Numbered from the stretch's first letter, positions 30,962 to 40,096 are shown. The stretch is DNA of 64,000 nucleotides from Oleidesulfovibrio sp047973035 (GCF_047973035.1 NZ_JBKEBF010000012.1:94388-158387); one strand, 5' to 3'. Made by a program: numbers and translations. The notes: generated by a model from the sequence alone, not told the origin.

Positions 30962-31723
30962 CTAGCCGAACCGGCCGGTGATGTAGTCTTCAGTCTGCTT
31001 ATTACCGGGGCGTGTAAATATGACTTCGGTGTTGCCTGATTCAATAAGGCGGCCCATGTAAAAAAATGCAGTCACATCGGAAACGCGGGCAGCCTGCTGC
31101 ATACTGTGAGTCACTATTATAATGGTGTAATTCTGCTTAAGAGTATGGATAAGTTCTTCAATCTTCTGAGTGGCAATGGGGTCTAGCGCCGATGCAGGCT
31201 CATCCATCAGCAATACTTCGGGCTCCACAGCCAATGCCCGGGCAATGCAGAGGCGCTGCTGCTGCCCGCCGGAAAGACCTAATGCCGAATCATGCAGCCG
31301 GTCTTTCACTTCGTCCCACAAGGCAGCATGTCGCAGGCTCTGCTCTACTTTTCCTGCCAGACATTCTTTATCTTTCACACCATTCACGCGCAGCCCGTAG
31401 GCCACATTTTCGTAAATTGTTTTCGGAAACGGATTAGGCTTCTGAAAAACCATCCCCACACGGCGACGCAATTCCACTACATCCACCTGAGGGGCGTAAA
31501 TATTTGCGCCATCAAGACAGATTTCACCTTGAACCCGCGAAATGGCAATCAGATCATTCATGCGGTTCAGACAGCGTAAAAATGTACTTTTACCGCATCC
31601 GGAAGGACCGATAAGGGCTGTTACCTGATTGTTTTCAAACTCGATATCGATGTCGTGCAGGGCCTTGAAATCTCCGTAAAAAAAATCGAGCCCTTTTGCG
31701 TACATCTTTGTTGCGGTAGCCAT
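30962..31723 (-). CDS. pstB: phosphate ABC transporter ATP-binding protein PstB
   Basis: This 253-residue ATPase energises high-affinity phosphate import. Walker A GPSGCGKSTFLRCLNRMND, signature LSGGQQQRLCIARAL and Walker B VLLMDEP are intact, and the RMND ending of the P-loop region is typical of PstB. The membrane subunits PstC and PstA and the binding protein PstS are not encoded in this window, so they must lie elsewhere. It is co-transcribed between phoB and phoU. Confidence 0.96.
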   Translation of the reverse strand: MATATKMYAKGLDFFYGDFKALHDIDIEFENNQVTALIGPSGCGKSTFLRCLNRMNDLIAISRVQGEICLDGANIYAPQVDVVELRRRVGMVFQKPNPFPKTIYENVAYGLRVNGVKDKECLAGKVEQSLRHAALWDEVKDRLHDSALGLSGGQQQRLCIARALAVEPEVLLMDEPASALDPIATQKIEELIHTLKQNYTIIIVTHSMQQAARVSDVTAFFYMGRLIESGNTEVIFTRPGNKQTEDYITGRFG

Positions 31724-31744
31724 AATATAATTCTGTTTCTCCGG

Positions 31745-32440
31745 TTACTCTCTGAATCGGTAACCCACGCCACGAATTGTTTCAACATATGCGGCATAGT
31801 CACCTATCTTCTGACGCAGACGCCGCACATGCGTGTCCACGGTTCTCGCATACCCTTCAAATTCATAACCCCACACCGTGTTCAGCAACTGGTCACGGGT
31901 CCGTACTCTGCCACGGTTGCGGACCAACTCTGAAAGCAGCTTGAACTCGGTCGCGGTAAGCTGCGTCTCTTCGCCGTCAATTTCCACACGGTGTGCTTCC
32001 AGATCAAGACTGAGGCCCTTTACCTGCCAGCGGGTCCGCTCTTCAGGCTCCGGCGCTGATGCGGGTGCTCCCCGCTTAAGCACAGCCTTGATACGAAGCA
32101 CCAACTCACGGGGGCTGAACGGCTTGACCACGTAGTCATCGGCTCCCAACTCAAGGCCGACAATCCGGTCAACTTCTTCACCCCGCGCTGTCAGCATTAT
32201 CACCGGTGTTTCCGCTGTGGCGGGAAGTCGCTTAAGCTCCTTACATACGTCCAGCCCGCTCATGCCCGGGAGCATCAAATCAAGAATAACCATCTCCGGC
32301 TGCTCCCGCATTGCCAGTTCCAGTCCGCTTCTTCCGTCAGAGGCTGCCAGAACATCAAACCCGGCAGATTCCAATGTAAAAGTAAGCAGCTGCAGGATAT
32401 CCTCGTCATCTTCCACAACGAGCAGTCTTTCATTCGACAT
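31745..32440 (-). CDS. phoB: PhoB-type response regulator
   Basis: This 231-residue OmpR/PhoB-family regulator has an N-terminal receiver (acidic pair in VVEDDEDI, Asp in VILDLMLPGM, Lys in YVVKPFSPREL) and a C-terminal winged helix ending in VDTHVRRLRQKIG. The link to pstB and phoU makes PhoB the natural reading. GGAGG precedes the ATG. No PhoR kinase gene is adjacent. Three TTACAA elements lie in the upstream region (see separate entry). Confidence 0.9.
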   Translation of the reverse strand: MSNERLLVVEDDEDILQLLTFTLESAGFDVLAASDGRSGLELAMREQPEMVILDLMLPGMSGLDVCKELKRLPATAETPVIMLTARGEEVDRIVGLELGADDYVVKPFSPRELVLRIKAVLKRGAPASAPEPEERTRWQVKGLSLDLEAHRVEIDGEETQLTATEFKLLSELVRNRGRVRTRDQLLNTVWGYEFEGYARTVDTHVRRLRQKIGDYAAYVETIRGVGYRFRE

Positions 32441-32473
32441 ATGGTCTTCGCCTCCGGTTCGTTACGACCAGCC

Positions 32474-32517
32474 TTACAACATGCCAGAGTTACAATTTAA
32501 AGAGTGCATAGTTACAA
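32474..32517 (-). promoter_or_regulatory. repeated TTACAA elements upstream of phoB, candidate operator
   Basis: TTACAA occurs at 32474-32479, 32490-32495 and 32512-32517 (TTGTAA on the coding strand of phoB), 34-77 bases before the start codon. The last two are embedded in GTTACAAT copies exactly 22 bases apart, which is twice the 11-base period of known Pho boxes. The sequence is only loosely like the E. coli PhoB half-site, so binding by PhoB is a guess. Confidence 0.35.
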
Positions 32518-32616
32518 TCAGGTGACGCAAGCTTAATGACTTGCAAAAACAGAACTATTTTATGGTATAATACTGTCCGTAAAATGTGTGTAACACAAAT
32601 TTTACTCAGGTCGTAA

Positions 32617-32658
32617 CAAAAACGACAGCCGCCCTGCAAATACAGAGCGGCTGTCGTT
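32617..32658 (-). terminator. terminator of the 3'-5' exonuclease gene
   Basis: AACGACAGCCGC at 32621-32632 pairs with GCGGCTGTCGTT at 32647-32658 around a 14-base loop. On the minus strand the stem runs into TTTTTG. It also has a short T-run in the plus direction. Confidence 0.88.
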
Positions 32659-32695
32659 TTGTCCCTTAACGGCACAAATGAACGGTTAATTGTGG

Positions 32696-33301
32696 CTAGA
32701 ATGTTACCAAGCCCAGTTCGCGCATGCGCAGATGAATTTCTCTGCTCACCCATGCGTCTGTCGCGGCATAGTTTATCTGCTGCCGAGACAATTCAAGGTT
32801 GCTCCAGTTGGAACACTGCGCAGCCTTCGAAATCCGAAACTCCAGCAGATTGGCAGCCAGATTACGCAGACCATGGGTTTCCATGCCAAGCTCACGGGCG
32901 ACTTCGCCCAGATCAACTACTGCGGCATCATTAAAATCTGCCAGCTTTTTCAAATCCTTGATATCATCCCGCACGGCCACACCGGTCTTGACAATGTCCG
33001 AATCAGACAAAATCTCCTTGATGCCTTCACTGAAAGGTACCCATCCGAGATGAATCAAGTACACAGTCTCTTGCGAAGCAAACTGGATAAGTGAGGGCAG
33101 GTTCATTTTGCCTTTGCGAAATGTGGGGCGGGTTTCAGTATCAAACCCGATCAACTCTTCGTTGCGCAGGTCAGTAAGCGCAGCTTCTAGTTCTTCTTCA
33201 GTCCGAACAAGCGAAACAGGGCCGGAATACCGCCTTAGCGGCAAGGCGTTGATCTCTTCCTTACTATATTTTCTTTTGTATTTTTCTGGGATATTTTTCA
33301 T
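32696..33301 (-). CDS. RNase D-type 3'-5' exonuclease domain protein
   Basis: This 201-residue protein is a stand-alone DEDDy exonuclease domain. Exo I is IGFDTETRP (Asp, Glu), Exo II has the Asp within TGVAVRDDIKDL, and Exo III is INYAATDAW with the catalytic Tyr and Asp. It lacks the HRDC domains of true RNase D. Such proteins degrade RNA or single-stranded DNA 3' ends. It is downstream of the NapH-like gene on the same strand with a 99-base gap, so it may share a transcript, and ends at its own terminator. Confidence 0.88.
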   Translation of the reverse strand: MKNIPEKYKRKYSKEEINALPLRRYSGPVSLVRTEEELEAALTDLRNEELIGFDTETRPTFRKGKMNLPSLIQFASQETVYLIHLGWVPFSEGIKEILSDSDIVKTGVAVRDDIKDLKKLADFNDAAVVDLGEVARELGMETHGLRNLAANLLEFRISKAAQCSNWSNLELSRQQINYAATDAWVSREIHLRMRELGLVTF

Positions 33302-33400
33302 GAAATAGGGTTCCGGTAGTTAATTGCCGGAAATAGCCGGCGGCGTTCTAATACATGATGCCGCCCCGTTCCGTAAACCCCTATGGCCAACAAACTGTAG

Positions 33401-34759
33401 TTACATACGCGCAACAACCAGAAAAACAGCATGTAAGGATGCAGCAAAAGCACAAAAAACAGCCTGCACTGTACCACTCTCACGTCCGAACAGAGTGATG
33501 GAAAGTGCTCCATGACGGCATGCCGACATGCAGTCGCGGCATAAAGTGCACGTCAACTTCGGCCTGCCACGCTCCAATGCATCTTCACTCAGTGCGGAAT
33601 AGCGGCACTTTGCCAGACACGCTTTACAGCGGGTGCAGTTGCTGTTTACACGCAGACGCCAGGGGGCAATCTTACCGGCGATATTGGCAATAAGGCCCAT
33701 AGGGCACCATGTAGTACAATGCACCATCATACCGGCCTTACTGCTTATCGCCAGCATAGTGCCGATACCACCAATCCCGAATAACGCTGCAGCCAGCACT
33801 GCCACGAGTGTAGACACTCCGGCGGCACGCATCAGTATTGCTGCGCCGAACACCAACACTGCAATGAGGCTGCGGTACAACACCCTCGCACGTCGGGATA
33901 CAGGCTTGCCCCGCTTTTTCTTGATTCTGCTGCAGGCATCATCCCATGCTCCGATATAACACAGGTGGCTGCACCACGCAGGGCCAAGCAACAACACTGA
34001 AAAAGCAAACAGGCCCAGCATAAAAAAGCCGTCTCCCCTGAAAAGCGGAGCCGCAACAATAAGCGCAGGAACAGGCAGGTGCAGCTTGCCCGTCATAAGC
34101 AGAATATCCAGTCCCAGCAGCCCCAATACCAGCTGCCCGAAAAACACAACAGAAAACAACGCCCATATACGCGGGCGTACTTTGACAGCCACCTTCGGCT
34201 CAAACAACAGGCGGCTTATCCATGCAGCATAAGTACCTGTCAACACCATCTGCAGCCAACCAGCACCTGCCGCAATTCTATCTGCCAGCAGCGGAGTTAT
34301 TGCGGCTGCTTTTTCACGTGTCAGCCACAGCAGGCAGACTGTCAGCATGAATGCGGCTGCCTGCATGACACCAGTGGATTCATAACGATAAAACCGCTTA
34401 GCAGCCCTGCTGCTGAGCAGTATCAACATGCCCGCACAGGTAAACAGAATAACACAGCCCATAATAAGAGCCAGACGCTGCCAGTCCGCTGCCACTTCCA
34501 TACGCCCTAGAATAAGCAACGATGCAGTCCGCGCCCATTCATAGCCGGCGAGCATCAATACTGCTGCACCGACAAAGCGCATCCATGCCGAACGTCCCCA
34601 TACCAGACCGCTGACAAACAGAATTCCGACTGCCTGCCACCATTCGTGCAGGCGCACATAGTGTGCGGCGAACAGCAGCAAAGCAAGACACGGCAGCAGA
34701 GGCAGCAAAAAAAGTGAAGACGGCCTTACCGCAGTGTTATCCGCATGAGTGCTGGACAT
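33401..34759 (-). CDS. NapH/MauN-like polytopic membrane protein with 4Fe-4S clusters
   Basis: This 452-residue protein has about nine hydrophobic spans, two cytoplasmic Cys motifs of the NapH type (CSHLC in the middle and CTTWCPMG further on), then a ferredoxin pair near the C-terminus: CTRCKACLAKC and CTLCRDCMSAC. NapH-like proteins take electrons from quinol or pass them across the membrane. The frame is open to 34852, but the ATG at 34759 has CAGGAG upstream and starts before the last 23 bases of the siroheme-reductase gene, implying coupling. It therefore probably supplies or accepts electrons for that reductase (inference). The tail past the last cluster holds a further hydrophobic stretch. 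Confidence 0.8.
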   Translation of the reverse strand: MSSTHADNTAVRPSSLFLLPLLPCLALLLFAAHYVRLHEWWQAVGILFVSGLVWGRSAWMRFVGAAVLMLAGYEWARTASLLILGRMEVAADWQRLALIMGCVILFTCAGMLILLSSRAAKRFYRYESTGVMQAAAFMLTVCLLWLTREKAAAITPLLADRIAAGAGWLQMVLTGTYAAWISRLLFEPKVAVKVRPRIWALFSVVFFGQLVLGLLGLDILLMTGKLHLPVPALIVAAPLFRGDGFFMLGLFAFSVLLLGPAWCSHLCYIGAWDDACSRIKKKRGKPVSRRARVLYRSLIAVLVFGAAILMRAAGVSTLVAVLAAALFGIGGIGTMLAISSKAGMMVHCTTWCPMGLIANIAGKIAPWRLRVNSNCTRCKACLAKCRYSALSEDALERGRPKLTCTLCRDCMSACRHGALSITLFGRESGTVQAVFCAFAASLHAVFLVVARM

Positions 34760-35387
34760 AGGCTTCAAGCTCCTGTTGCCTTTCACGCAGCAGCGCACCG
34801 AACCGCAGGCCGTTCCTGTAATGCTGCATGTAAAATTCCATTGCCCGCGCAAGCATACACAGAGCGGTCTTGTCGTCCACTATTCCGCCAACTTGCGTTG
34901 CAAGCCTCGGATGCCGGCCCAGCTGCCCTCCCATAACAACCTTAAACCCTTCTGGATCACAAAAAAGGGCTTGTTCCGGACACCGCATCAGACACTGCCC
35001 GCAATCAATGCACAGCGCTCTGTCAAATTGCGGTATATCTTCGCTCATCGTAATTGCAGCATCCGGACACGCAGCAGCACAACGACCGCAACCGGAACAT
35101 AAACTCACGTCGACCTGCGGCCTGCATACACGAATTATCCCCACATCGGCGATGTGCGGCCTTGCGCAGCCATTGGGACATCCGCTGACTGCTACCTTGA
35201 ACGCATGATGCTGGCGCACAGGACCGCGCAAATTGTCCTTCAGAAATCCATCCCATCCGCTATCCGTTATTACGCCCTGTACACGCGCAAGAAAGTTATG
35301 GGGCATGAACAGGCCAAAACGACAATTTAGCCCCTGAGCGCTACGGCAGGCCGTTGTAACAACTGTATCTGATGCAAAGTCGGACAT
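34737..35387 (-). CDS. small siroheme sulfite/nitrite reductase-like protein with inserted ferredoxin domain
   Basis: This 216-residue protein has the single-domain layout of assimilatory-type low-spin sulfite reductases of sulfate reducers. The siroheme/4Fe-4S ligands are visible as CRSAQGLNC (C-x7-C, near residue 14) and SGCPNGC (C-x3-C, near 69). Between this and the C-terminus sit two ferredoxin motifs, CSGCGRCAAAC and CIDCGQCLMRC. It could reduce sulfite, nitrite or a similar oxyanion by six electrons. AGGAA precedes the ATG. Overlap with the NapH-like gene argues for a shared function, which is unusual because the family is generally described as soluble and alone. Confidence 0.8.
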   Translation of the reverse strand: MSDFASDTVVTTACRSAQGLNCRFGLFMPHNFLARVQGVITDSGWDGFLKDNLRGPVRQHHAFKVAVSGCPNGCARPHIADVGIIRVCRPQVDVSLCSGCGRCAAACPDAAITMSEDIPQFDRALCIDCGQCLMRCPEQALFCDPEGFKVVMGGQLGRHPRLATQVGGIVDDKTALCMLARAMEFYMQHYRNGLRFGALLRERQQELEAYVQHSCG

Positions 35388-35483
35388 CCGTTTTATTCCT
35401 TATAGTTCTGGTGAGGCAAATTGATGCTGCCATTGCGTAGTGCCCTGAACTGTGACGCACATCACATCCGGCTTTTTAAAAAC

Positions 35484-35510
35484 AAAAAAGCCCGCCGGAT
35501 ACCGACGAGC
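35484..35510 (-). terminator. terminator of the rpmH-mnmE operon
   Basis: On the minus strand GCTCGTCGG pairs with CCGGCGGGC (two G-U pairs) around a three-base loop, then TTTTTTG. It lies 16 bases past mnmE. Confidence 0.85.
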
Positions 35511-35525
35511 TTTTGGCTGTGCAGC

Positions 35526-36944
35526 TTATTTTCCTATGCAGAAAGAATCAAAAATCTTGTTCAGAATTTCATCAGGCGTGGTCTCACCTGTAATTTCTGT
35601 AAGCACAGCACAGACCGTTTCCAGCCGGACTCCGGCAAGGTCATATGGAACACCAGCATCTATATCCGCCGAAAGGGCTTCCAGCTCTTCCAGTGCTCGG
35701 CGAAGGGCTTCCGTCTGGCGCAGGTTGGGAGCAAGGTCCGATGTTGTCGCTTCAGCAGCAGCCGCACCGCTTCGCTCCAGAACCATCTCACGCACTTTAG
35801 ATGAAAGCACGTCGATACCCTGTCCCTGCTTAGCGGAGATGGCAACTACAGGCCATGGAGCCAGTTCGCTTTGCAGGCGGCTCTTGTCTTCTTCCGACAG
35901 CAGCTCAGCTTTATTCAGCACAACCAGCGCGCTTCCGGCTTTCATGCCTGCAAGGAGTTCAGACTCATGCGTCCCGATGCCCCTTGTTGCATCCACAACC
36001 AGCAATACAAGATCAGCCTGCGCTGCAAGGTCGCGGCTCATCCGCACGCCTTCCTGCTCTACAATATCACCCGTTTCGCGCAGTCCTGCCGTATCCACAA
36101 GGCGGACAGACAACCCGTCCAGCACGATGCTTTCTTCCAGAAAATCTCTGGTCGTACCCGGAACATCTGTAACAATCGCACGGCGTCTGCCCAGCATAGC
36201 GTTCATCAGGCTGGATTTACCGGCATTCACCTGCCCTGCAAGCACAACCTGCGCACCTTCACGCCAGCAGCGGGCCCGCTCATAGTTACCGATAAGTGTA
36301 CGGATAGAGTGTGATGCTTCATCCACAGAACTCATAAACTCTTCAGGGGCAAGGCATTCTACCTCGTCGTCGGGAAAGTCCACCGCTACGCACAGTTGGA
36401 CCCGAACGAGTTCAAGTCTTTCACGCAGAGCGCTGATATACTGCCCCAGCATGCCGTTAAGTCGCGCTTGTGCAAGACGGACACCTTCACTGGCGGGCGC
36501 GGCAATCATCTCAGCTACAGCCTCGGCCTGCGTCAGGTCCATTCGTCCGTTTAAAAAAGCCCTTTTGGTAAACTCACCATGTGCCGCCGGTCTGGCCCCT
36601 TTTTTCAGCACTGCATCCAGTACAGCAGCAAGGATGGCAGGTCCGCCATGACAGTTGATTTCCACAACGTCTTCACCTGTAAAGGTATTCGGGGCCGGCA
36701 TGTGTACAGCCAGTACATCGTCAAGCATATGAGGCTCTGTGCCACCGTGAGCACAGCCATCATGAACACGGCCATGATGCAGCACACGCGGGCAGAACCC
36801 CTTGAAAGCAGCGTTGGACGAGACAAAAAGCTGGCAGAGAATACGGTGGCTCTCAGGACCGCTTATACGGATGATACCTACACCGCCCTGCCCAAGAGGC
36901 GTTGCAATAGCGGCAATGGTATCAGTGGTTGCAGGCTGGGTCAT
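35526..36944 (-). CDS. mnmE: tRNA uridine-5-carboxymethylaminomethyl GTPase MnmE
   Basis: This 472-residue GTPase works with MnmG to modify U34 of tRNAs reading two-codon boxes. An N-terminal tetrahydrofolate-binding domain is followed by a helical domain with the inserted G domain: G1 GQVNAGKSS, G2 TTRD, G3 DTAGLRE, G4 NKAE. The protein ends with the invariant FCIGK, whose Cys is catalytic-site associated. It closes the rpmH-rnpA-yidD-yidC-jag-mnmE operon, a very common order. The gap to jag is 173 bases and contains a separate terminator, so mnmE may also have its own promoter. Confidence 0.97.
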   Translation of the reverse strand: MTQPATTDTIAAIATPLGQGGVGIIRISGPESHRILCQLFVSSNAAFKGFCPRVLHHGRVHDGCAHGGTEPHMLDDVLAVHMPAPNTFTGEDVVEINCHGGPAILAAVLDAVLKKGARPAAHGEFTKRAFLNGRMDLTQAEAVAEMIAAPASEGVRLAQARLNGMLGQYISALRERLELVRVQLCVAVDFPDDEVECLAPEEFMSSVDEASHSIRTLIGNYERARCWREGAQVVLAGQVNAGKSSLMNAMLGRRRAIVTDVPGTTRDFLEESIVLDGLSVRLVDTAGLRETGDIVEQEGVRMSRDLAAQADLVLLVVDATRGIGTHESELLAGMKAGSALVVLNKAELLSEEDKSRLQSELAPWPVVAISAKQGQGIDVLSSKVREMVLERSGAAAAEATTSDLAPNLRQTEALRRALEELEALSADIDAGVPYDLAGVRLETVCAVLTEITGETTPDEILNKIFDSFCIGK

Positions 36945-37056
36945 ATTCCGTTCCTGATATGAAAGAAGTCAGCAAAAGTATTAAGACACTATACGCCCCA
37001 CCAAGGACAATGCAAGACGGCTGGCGGAAGGATTGTCGCATCATTTAAGCATGGCA

Positions 37057-37096
37057 CAAAAAAGCGGAGGAAAATCCAACAGGACTTCCCTCCGCT
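37057..37096 (-). terminator. terminator after jag
   Basis: AGCGGAGG at 37063-37070 pairs with CCTCCGCT at 37089-37096, with further partial pairing inside, and on the minus strand is followed by TTTTTTG. It could end part of the transcription before mnmE. Confidence 0.8.
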
Positions 37097-37117
37097 CAGG
37101 ATTGTCAGTGGTCGGGA

Positions 37118-38446
37118 CTAGCCCTTGCGTCTGGGCAGGATAACCACCCGCTTCATAGGACCTTCGCCCTTGCTGCGGGTCTGGATTCCGTCATCTTCCT
37201 GCAAAGCCAGATGCACTATGCGTCTGTGATAGGAGCTCAAAGGACGAGTAGACTGCGGCTTGCCAAGGTTTTTGGCCCTGTCTGCAAGGTGCAGGGCAAG
37301 ATCGCGCAGTTTTTCGTCCTGCCGCTCGCGGTAATCACCGGTATCAAGCTGAATGCGCACAGGTGCGCCCAGCTCCTTGGCGACAATACGGTTCGCAAGA
37401 TACTGGAACGAAGCCAGAGTCTGCCCTTCACGACCAATCAACAGGCCGGAATTATCACCGCAATCAACCAGCACCTTAACGCGATTATCTTCGACGCGAG
37501 CAGCAAGCTTCACTTCACCGATAACAGGCAGAATCAGCTTTTCAACAGTTTCCTGCACAAGAGAGATCACCTTATCCTGATCAAGATCAGCAAGGTTCAC
37601 TTCTACAGAGTGGTCACCGTTATAGTCGTCGCCGTTGTAGCTATCACCATTGTCGTCAAGCTCACCGTCGTCACCAGCAGGACCGGATGCATCTTTACCG
37701 AAAAAACGGGAATCCGAACCTTCGGTACGAGCTGCGCTTTCGCCTCTTGTTCCGCCGTTTTTACGACGTGGACGGGGGCGGCGCTTACGCGCACGGCTCT
37801 GACCGTTTTCGTCCTTCTCTTCTCCGGCTGCGTCTGCAGCTTCACGAGGAGCATCCGACGCTTCGGCAACAGATTCGTCCTGAGCAGGCTTATGACGGTT
37901 ACGGTTTCCACCACGGGCTGCAAGCTTGGAGCCTTCAGCCTTACCGGCTTCTGCGCGGGCTTCACCGTCCTTTCTGCCACGGCTGCCTCTGCGGGAGCGG
38001 TTGCGAGACTTACCTTCCTGATCCTGAGATGCAGCGGAGTGGTCTTCGAAAGCAGTCTCTGCACGCTCAGGTGCAGCTTCATTTTCTACTTTACGGTCAG
38101 CCTGAGCCTGTTCTTTTACAGTCTCTTTGGCTGTTTCTTTTGCAACTTGTTTACCGGAATCTCTGTTATCGCGCTCCTTCTTCTTAAAGTCTGCCTGTTT
38201 GGAAGCAGACTCTTCACGCGACATTGTTCCGGCATTACGGGCACGTTTATCAGCTACAGGGTGGTCAAAAGACATCCTTCTTGCCCTGATGCGGGCCTTT
38301 CTGGCCCCTACCAGACCGAAGATACCGGTCTTGGCATCATTCAGGATATCAATTTCCAGTTTCTCCCTTTCTGTATCAAAGTGCCTGCATGCCTCCCTAA
38401 TGGCATCATCAAGACTTTTGCCCTGAAACTCCTTAAATCCATCCAT
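37118..38446 (-). CDS. jag: Jag/KhpB RNA-binding protein
   Basis: This 442-residue protein has the Jag N-terminal domain (1-55, with ILNDAKTGIFGLVG), a long charged linker rich in Arg, Lys, Glu and Ala (about 60-280), a KH domain with LIGREGQTL (about 325), and a C-terminal R3H domain ending in YHRRIVHLAL and the basic tail. Jag/KhpB binds RNA and influences division and envelope synthesis. Usual length is 200-330, so the linker is long here. GAGG lies before the ATG. It follows yidC, as in most bacteria. Confidence 0.93.
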   Translation of the reverse strand: MDGFKEFQGKSLDDAIREACRHFDTEREKLEIDILNDAKTGIFGLVGARKARIRARRMSFDHPVADKRARNAGTMSREESASKQADFKKKERDNRDSGKQVAKETAKETVKEQAQADRKVENEAAPERAETAFEDHSAASQDQEGKSRNRSRRGSRGRKDGEARAEAGKAEGSKLAARGGNRNRHKPAQDESVAEASDAPREAADAAGEEKDENGQSRARKRRPRPRRKNGGTRGESAARTEGSDSRFFGKDASGPAGDDGELDDNGDSYNGDDYNGDHSVEVNLADLDQDKVISLVQETVEKLILPVIGEVKLAARVEDNRVKVLVDCGDNSGLLIGREGQTLASFQYLANRIVAKELGAPVRIQLDTGDYRERQDEKLRDLALHLADRAKNLGKPQSTRPLSSYHRRIVHLALQEDDGIQTRSKGEGPMKRVVILPRRKG

Positions 38447-38485
38447 TTATTACCTCGAAGTCGAAACGCAGTTGTCAGGCGAAAC

Positions 38486-40096
38486 TTAGGACTTACGGAG
38501 CATCAACCACTGCTGACCGATAGACAGCACGTTGTTGACCAACCAGTAGACAACGAGTCCTGCGGGGAAGTTGAGGAACATGACAGTAAAGATAACGGGC
38601 ATGAACATCATGATCTTCGCCTGAGTGGGGTCAGCCGGCGCGGGAGTAAGGCGCTGCTGCAACAGCATGGTGGCGCCCATCACGATAGGGGTGATCCAGA
38701 ACGGATCTGCAGCCGAAAGGTCAGCCAGCCAAACGATATCCGTGAACGGCAGATGCGCAATAAAAGGCGCATGACGCAGTTCGATGGCGTTGAGCAGGCC
38801 CTGATACAGTCCCAGAAATACAGGGATCTGCAGCAGCATCGGCAGGCAGCCGCCGGCAGGGTTAACCTTATAAGTCTTGTACAGTTCCATGACCTCCTGA
38901 TTCATACGCTGGCGGTCATCGCCGTACTTTTCTTTGATTTTCTGAACCATGGGCTGGAGTCGTTTCATCTGCTCCATGGACTTGTAACTTTTCTGGGACA
39001 GCGGCCAGAACAGCAGCTTTACCAAAATAGTCAGAAAGATAATGGCTACGCCATAGTTACCCACATAGGAGTAAAAGAATTTAAGACCGGATACCAAGGG
39101 CTTGGCAAGAAAAGTAAACCAGCCGTAGTTCAGCGTTTCGCTAAGCTTATCAGGCATGGCGGCAAGTCTGTCGCTTTCCTTGGGGCCGATGTAGTAGTCG
39201 ATGGCAAAATCAGTAGTGCCGTGTGCAGCCACCGCAACGCCATTTTTCTCAACCACGCTGCGGTACACACCATCTTCAAGCAGTCCCTTAAACAACGAAG
39301 CAGTATCAGCAGGAGCCATGACAGCCATGAAGTAGTTGCACATCACGCCGCCCCAGCTGATGTTATTCTCTACCTGCACGCCCTTTTCTGTCAGGTCGTC
39401 AGCGGAAGTTTCTTCGTCAAAACCGTCCTGATACCAGGCAAGGCGGGTCAGGTTGTAGGCACCGCCCTCGGGACTCAGAGAGCCTGTGCTCATGGTAACG
39501 CCAAGGCGGAAGTCACGACTTACGCCGGTGGTGTCCATCATGCGGACATTTTCTGAAATCAGATAGCTGGCAGGGTCGAAAGTCAACGTTCTTTCAAAAC
39601 GGACGCCTTCCAGTTCTCCCACGAAAACCAGTTGGCCTTTATCGCTGCCGTCCAGTTTCAGGTCGGAACCGTCAAACTGCCAGCTGGCCAGCTTCCATGT
39701 GGGCTGACCGTTCATCAGAATACCCATGGGGGCTTTGCCGGCTGCTTTATCAGAAATCAGCTCGACCAGAGGCGAATCTTCCTCAATGGTGTCTTTGTAT
39801 TTTTTCAGCTTGAAGTGCTTCAGCACACCGCCCTGACTGTGGAACACAGCAGAGTACAGCGGTGTATCAACTGTAACTTCGCGGCCTTCAGTGGGCACAA
39901 AAGAAGAAACAGTGGCAGGAGCCACAACCTGTTCGGCTGCGGGAACATTTTTCTGCACGTCGGCAGTCTGCTCCACTGCAGCGGTTTCTTTAGGGGCAGG
40001 TGCAGGTGCCCAGCCCATGAACTCAGAAAGGTAAGACCAGCCGATCAGCACAAAAAGGCTGAGCACTACGGCGATTATGGGACGCTTGTTTTCCAT
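38486..40096 (-). CDS. yidC: membrane protein insertase YidC
   Basis: This 536-residue insertase places proteins in the inner membrane, alone or with SecYEG. It has an N-terminal span (about 5-22), a Pro/Ala-rich link, the large periplasmic P1 domain of the Gram-negative form (about 60-330), and the conserved five-span core from about 345, including WPLSQKSYKSMEQM and the amphipathic cytoplasmic hairpin. The length is typical for Proteobacteria-like YidC. Confidence 0.97.
   Translation of the reverse strand: MENKRPIIAVVLSLFVLIGWSYLSEFMGWAPAPAPKETAAVEQTADVQKNVPAAEQVVAPATVSSFVPTEGREVTVDTPLYSAVFHSQGGVLKHFKLKKYKDTIEEDSPLVELISDKAAGKAPMGILMNGQPTWKLASWQFDGSDLKLDGSDKGQLVFVGELEGVRFERTLTFDPASYLISENVRMMDTTGVSRDFRLGVTMSTGSLSPEGGAYNLTRLAWYQDGFDEETSADDLTEKGVQVENNISWGGVMCNYFMAVMAPADTASLFKGLLEDGVYRSVVEKNGVAVAAHGTTDFAIDYYIGPKESDRLAAMPDKLSETLNYGWFTFLAKPLVSGLKFFYSYVGNYGVAIIFLTILVKLLFWPLSQKSYKSMEQMKRLQPMVQKIKEKYGDDRQRMNQEVMELYKTYKVNPAGGCLPMLLQIPVFLGLYQGLLNAIELRHAPFIAHLPFTDIVWLADLSAADPFWITPIVMGATMLLQQRLTPAPADPTQAKIMMFMPVIFTVMFLNFPAGLVVYWLVNNVLSIGQQWLMLRKS

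Noticed and set aside
37211..39556. 781-codon plus-strand frame opposite jag and yidC
   Set aside because: It is an antisense shadow of two clearly coding genes with strong family matches on the minus strand.
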